DNA of 9,038 nt from an uncultured Gemmatimonadota bacterium (GTDB taxonomy: Bacteria; Gemmatimonadota; Gemmatimonadetes; Gemmatimonadales; Gemmatimonadaceae). Position numbers and translations under genes: made by a program. Below the pieces are notes generated by a model, which made no database searches, had not been told where the DNA came from, and saw nothing but the letters and a program-made list of their open reading frames with translations. The stretch covers positions 1 to 9,038 of the forward strand of contig CAMLHT010000153.1 in assembly GCA_946479895.1 (NCBI GenBank), written 5' to 3'. Positions 6,150 to 9,038 of this stretch are shown in pieces; positions within the stretch are counted from its first letter, which is position 1; each line of letters begins with the position of its first letter.

Positions 6150-7108
6150 CCGAAGCCCGGAGCGCGGCGCCGGCCGAGCGCGTCCACACGCCGATCGCCA
6201 TCACGCCTTCGCATCGCGCCGAGTACGCGGCGCTGCGCGCCGCTTCCGGCGCCTTGCGCGGGCTCGGTGTGCGCGGGGCCAGCGCGATCGGGGCCCGGAT
6301 CGGCGGGCTCGGGTTTGCGCCGTTCCGCATCCGTCGCGGTGTCGCGGAGGAGCAGATCGCGAAGGCATTTCCGGAGCTCGGACCCGCCGAGGTGTCGAGG
6401 ATCGCCCGCGAGTCGTACGGGCATCTCGGCCGCACGGCGATGGAGACGATGCTGCTCCCGTCGCGGTCGCGGGAGGAAGTCCTCGACCTGTTCAGCGAGG
6501 TCGAAGGCTGGGAGACCGTCGAGGAGCGACTCGCCCGCGGCAACGGTCTCATCCTCGCGTCCGGCCACGTCGGCAACTGGGAGCTGGGCGGCGCCTACCT
6601 CGCGGCTCGCGGCTTGCCGATCTCCGCGGTGGCTCGCCACATGGCGAACCCGCTGGTCGATCGCTACCTCACCCGAACGCGGGAACGGCTGGGCTTGAAC
6701 GTGATTCACGACGAGCAGGCGGTGCGGAAGGTCCCGCGCGCGATCCGCGAGGGTGGGGCGGTCGCGTTCCTCGTCGACCAGGCCGCCGTGGGTCTCGCCT
6801 CGACGTGGGTGCCGTTCTTCGGGCGCCTCGCCAAGACGCCGCGTGGCCCGGCCGTGTTCGCCCTGCGCCTCGACGCCCCGATCGTCTTTGCCGGCGTCTC
6901 GCGCCTGCCGACCGGACGCTTCAGGTTCTCCTTCGAGCCAGTCGACGTTCCGCGGACGGGCGTGCTCGACGCGGACGTCGATGCGATCGTCACCGCATAC
7001 ACCGCTGTGCTGGAGAGACACGTGCGCAAGGTTCCCGAGCAATACCTGTGGCAGCACCGGCGCTGGAAGCACCTGCCGCCGCCCGAAAAGCGGGGCGGGG
7101 CCCAATGA
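6146..7108 (+). CDS. LpxL/HtrB-type lipid A acyltransferase
   Basis: A 320-residue member of the LpxL/LpxM (HtrB/MsbB) lysophospholipid/lipid A acyltransferase family, which transfers a fatty acyl chain from acyl carrier protein onto a lipid A precursor at the inner face of the inner membrane. The catalytic H-x4-D/E motif is HVGNWE, His141 and Glu146, preceded by GLILASG. Family signatures follow: FLVDQ (about 209-213) with WVPFFG after it, PRGPAVFALRL, and near the C-terminus PEQYLWQHRRWK, the conserved YLW.HRRWK element. Length is normal for the family (about 300). The N-terminus lacks the strong membrane anchor of E. coli LpxL; residues 31-60 (GALRGLGVRGASAIGARIG) are only mildly hydrophobic, so membrane association may be peripheral. 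It overlaps the glycosyltransferase and the permease genes by four bases each (ATGA). Which acyl position it modifies cannot be told from sequence. Confidence 0.9.
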   Translation: MTEARSAAPAERVHTPIAITPSHRAEYAALRAASGALRGLGVRGASAIGARIGGLGFAPFRIRRGVAEEQIAKAFPELGPAEVSRIARESYGHLGRTAMETMLLPSRSREEVLDLFSEVEGWETVEERLARGNGLILASGHVGNWELGGAYLAARGLPISAVARHMANPLVDRYLTRTRERLGLNVIHDEQAVRKVPRAIREGGAVAFLVDQAAVGLASTWVPFFGRLAKTPRGPAVFALRLDAPIVFAGVSRLPTGRFRFSFEPVDVPRTGVLDADVDAIVTAYTAVLERHVRKVPEQYLWQHRRWKHLPPPEKRGGAQ

Positions 7109-7989
7109 GCCGCGCGACGAGCCGGCTGCGCCGCGATCCGCGCGCCTGGATCGGCACGATCGTCGTGGGGCTGCTGATCTTCATGGCGGTTGCGGCGCCG
7201 CTCATCTCCCGTCACGACCCGGTGTCCATCGACCTCGTGCGCTCGCTCGAGGGGCCGTCGCCGACGCACTGGTTCGGGACCGACATCCAGGGCCGCGACG
7301 TTTTCGCGCGCCTCGTCTATGGCGCCCGGGTCTCGCTGACCGTCGGCATCGCGTCGCAGATGATCGCCCTCACCCTGGGCATCATCCTCGGCCTCGTCGC
7401 CGGGTACTACGGCAAGTGGATCGACGAGATCGTGATGCGCCTGGCCGACGTCACGCTGGCCTTCCCGACGCTGCTCCTGTTGATCGCCCTGGTGGCAGCC
7501 CTCCAGCCGTCGCTCACCATCGTCTTTCTCGTGATCGGTCTCGTCGGCTGGGCCGGCATGGCGCGACTCGTCCGCGGCCAGGTGCTCGTCGTCCGGGAGA
7601 TGGAGTACGTGCAGGCTGAGCGCGCCCTGGGCGCCGCCGACCTCCGGATCATCGCCCGGCACGTCCTGCCCGGCGTCATCGCGCCGGTCGTCATCGCCAG
7701 CACGCTCGGCATCGCCGGCGCGATCATGGCCGAGTCGTCGCTCTCGTTCCTCGGCCTGGGCGTGCAGCCGCCGACGCCGAGCTGGGGGTCGATGATCGCG
7801 GACGGACGTGATCTCTACCAGCTGCGGACCGCTCCGTGGACTTCGGTTGCCCCGGGCCTGGCCATCGGTGCCGCGGTTCTGGGGTTCAACCTGCTCGGCG
7901 ACGCGCTGCGTGACGCCTATGATCCGCGCGCCATTCGCGCGAAGATCCCGCGTGGCGCCGGCCTCAACGACATTGCCCGGCCCGCGTGA
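7105..7989 (+). CDS. DppC/OppC-type ABC transporter permease without its usual partners
   Basis: A 294-residue inner-membrane permease of the binding-protein-dependent (BPD_transp_1) type, closest to DppC/OppC/NikC. Visible hallmarks: first membrane segment at 15-33; HWFGTDIQGRDVFARLVYGA (55-74), the DppC-family signature; membrane segments at about 78-100, 120-135, 138-155, 190-212 and 250-265; and the EAA loop EYVQAERALGAADLRIIA (167-184), where an ATPase subunit docks. Then come SSLSFLGLGVQPPTPSWG (211-228) and NLLGDALRDAYDPR (262-275). The protein looks intact. Normal Dpp/Opp systems have a DppB-type second permease, a binding protein and one or two ATPases beside it; none is in this window. 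The neighbours are an acyltransferase (four-base overlap upstream) and a class V PLP enzyme (four-base overlap downstream). Partners may be encoded elsewhere or beyond the right edge. Substrate is unknown; peptides are the family default. Confidence 0.88.
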   Translation: MSRATSRLRRDPRAWIGTIVVGLLIFMAVAAPLISRHDPVSIDLVRSLEGPSPTHWFGTDIQGRDVFARLVYGARVSLTVGIASQMIALTLGIILGLVAGYYGKWIDEIVMRLADVTLAFPTLLLLIALVAALQPSLTIVFLVIGLVGWAGMARLVRGQVLVVREMEYVQAERALGAADLRIIARHVLPGVIAPVVIASTLGIAGAIMAESSLSFLGLGVQPPTPSWGSMIADGRDLYQLRTAPWTSVAPGLAIGAAVLGFNLLGDALRDAYDPRAIRAKIPRGAGLNDIARPA

Positions 7990-9038
7990 CGATCGACGTC
8001 CGGCGGCTTCGTGAAACGGAGTTTCCCTGGGCGGCTGCCGGCGAGTCGATCTACCTGAACACGGCATCCACCGGCCCGCTGCCACGCCGCGCAGTCGAGG
8101 CGGTGGCGCGCTTCACGGAGCAGCGCGCGGCGCCACACCGCATGACCCAGGAGATCCAGTTCGGCACCCTCGCGCGATCGCGCGAGCTCGTCGCGAAGCT
8201 GATCGGCGCCGACGTCGGCGAGGTGGCGCTGGCGACGAACACCAGCTTCGGGATCAACGTCGCCGCCGGCTCGCTGCCGCTCGGAAAGGGCGACGTCGTG
8301 CTCGGGTTCGAGACCGAGTTCCCGGCGAACGTCTATCCGTGGATGGCGGGCGCGAAGCACCGGGGGTACGAGTTCCGCCTGCTGCCAACGGTGAATGGCA
8401 TCCCGTCGCAGGACGCCCTGCTCGAGGCCATGCGGGCTCCCGGCGTGAAGGCCGTCGCCATCTCGTGGGTCGAGTTCGCGTCCGGATACCGGTTCGATCT
8501 CGAGGCGCTCGGAGCGGAATGCCGGAGCCGCAACATCTTCCTGGTGGTCGACGCGATCCAGGGCCTGGGCCCCGCGATTCTCGACGTCCACAAGGCGAAC
8601 ATCGACGTCCTCTCCTGTGGCGCGCAGAAGTGGCTGCTCTCGCCGTGGGGCACCGGCTTCGTCTACGTGCGCAAGGAGCTCATCGGGTCGCTCGAGCCCG
8701 GCTTCGTGAGCTGGATGGGCGTTCGTGACTCCGACGACTTCTCGAAGCTGGTGGACTACGACATGACCTGGCGCGACGACGCGCGCCGGTTCGAGTTCGT
8801 CACGCTGCCGTTCCAGGAATTCGCGGGGATGAATGCGTCGCTGGAGCTGTTCTTCGAGATCGGACTGGACGAGATCCAGCAACGCACGAATGGACTGGCA
8901 GATCAGATTCTGGGCTGGGCGGCCGACAACGGTGTGGAGGTCGTCACGCCGGCGAGTCCGAAACACAGGGCTGGCATCGTGGCTCTTCGATTCCGCGATA
9001 GTGCGAGCCGCAGCGACCGCCTGAACTCGGCTGGGGTG
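7986..9038 (+). CDS. Class V PLP-dependent aminotransferase-fold enzyme, C-terminus beyond the window
   Basis: An open frame of 351 codons runs from GTG 7986 to the right edge with no stop, so the end is missing (family members are about 370-420 residues). GTG 7986-7988 overlaps the permease TGA by four bases, the same style as the junctions before it, which supports this start. Fold-type I, class V features are clear: YLNTASTGPLP (23-33) at the substrate side; ATNTSFGIN (83-91) for phosphate binding; VVDAIQG with Asp189 and Gln192 for the pyridine ring; and SCGAQKWL with Lys215 as the PLP Schiff-base lysine, followed by SPWGTGFVYV. Gln occupies the position before the lysine where cysteine desulfurases have His (S-x-H-K). 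The enzyme therefore looks more like the broad 'aminotransferase class V' group (isopenicillin-epimerase-like, aminotransferase or lyase) than like SufS/IscS. The region where a desulfurase's catalytic Cys would sit lies close to or beyond the window edge. Substrate is unknown, and no sulfur or amino-acid pathway gene is nearby. Confidence 0.88.
   Translation, partial: MTIDVRRLRETEFPWAAAGESIYLNTASTGPLPRRAVEAVARFTEQRAAPHRMTQEIQFGTLARSRELVAKLIGADVGEVALATNTSFGINVAAGSLPLGKGDVVLGFETEFPANVYPWMAGAKHRGYEFRLLPTVNGIPSQDALLEAMRAPGVKAVAISWVEFASGYRFDLEALGAECRSRNIFLVVDAIQGLGPAILDVHKANIDVLSCGAQKWLLSPWGTGFVYVRKELIGSLEPGFVSWMGVRDSDDFSKLVDYDMTWRDDARRFEFVTLPFQEFAGMNASLELFFEIGLDEIQQRTNGLADQILGWAADNGVEVVTPASPKHRAGIVALRFRDSASRSDRLNSAGV

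Noticed and set aside
5165..7105. 646-codon minus-strand open frame across the glycosyltransferase and acyltransferase genes
   Set aside because: It spans two well supported genes on the other strand and has only compositional, low-complexity protein sequence.
6706..8085. 459-codon minus-strand open frame opposite the permease
   Set aside because: It reads as charged shadow sequence; the plus strand encodes a complete DppC-family protein.
7917..8966. 349-codon minus-strand open frame opposite the right-end gene
   Set aside because: The plus-strand frame here has the PLP lysine and Asp/Gln motifs of a class V enzyme, so this is its shadow.
1..9038. Mobile elements, CRISPR arrays, tRNA or rRNA genes, toxin-antitoxin or defence genes
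   Set aside because: Searched by eye on both strands: no transposase or integrase motifs, no regularly spaced direct repeats, no tRNA-like cloverleaf, and no small gene pair with toxin features.

Overview
The window is strongly GC-rich, with G/C-dominated third codon positions. It encodes lipid A and outer-membrane functions, so the host is a Gram-negative (diderm) bacterium. Gemmatimonadota or a neighbouring high-GC diderm phylum is my guess from general style only; no marker gene here settles it.

Two compact, divergent gene groups fill the window, separated by about 140-160 bases of non-coding sequence around 3045-3207. The left group runs leftward: a small unrecognised helical protein (3044-2637), a stand-alone RecA-fold ATPase matching only the C-terminal half of DnaB helicase (2592-1744), a TPR plus CsgG-like lipoprotein (1733-396), and a secreted, probably beta-barrel, outer-membrane protein cut by the left edge (391-1). 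The last three are 10 and 4 bases apart. The last two starts have GGAG-type ribosome binding sites built into the stop region of the gene before, so translation is probably coupled.

The right group runs rightward with every junction overlapping by 1 or 4 bases: an MsbA-like ABC exporter (about 3208-5073), a GT-B glycosyltransferase (5073-6149), an LpxL/HtrB-type acyltransferase (6146-7108), a DppC/OppC-type ABC permease (7105-7989) and a class V PLP-dependent enzyme (7986 to beyond the right edge). The first three fit lipid A/LPS maturation: acylation, glycosylation and flipping across the inner membrane. The permease and the PLP enzyme are not obvious lipid A genes and seem to be carried in the same transcript.

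I see no rRNA, tRNA, CRISPR array, insertion sequence, phage gene or convincing terminator. Most of the window is ordinary chromosomal sequence. The least ordinary points are the DnaB-C-like ATPase in an envelope operon, the orphan DppC-type permease, and the lipoprotein/outer-membrane protein pair.
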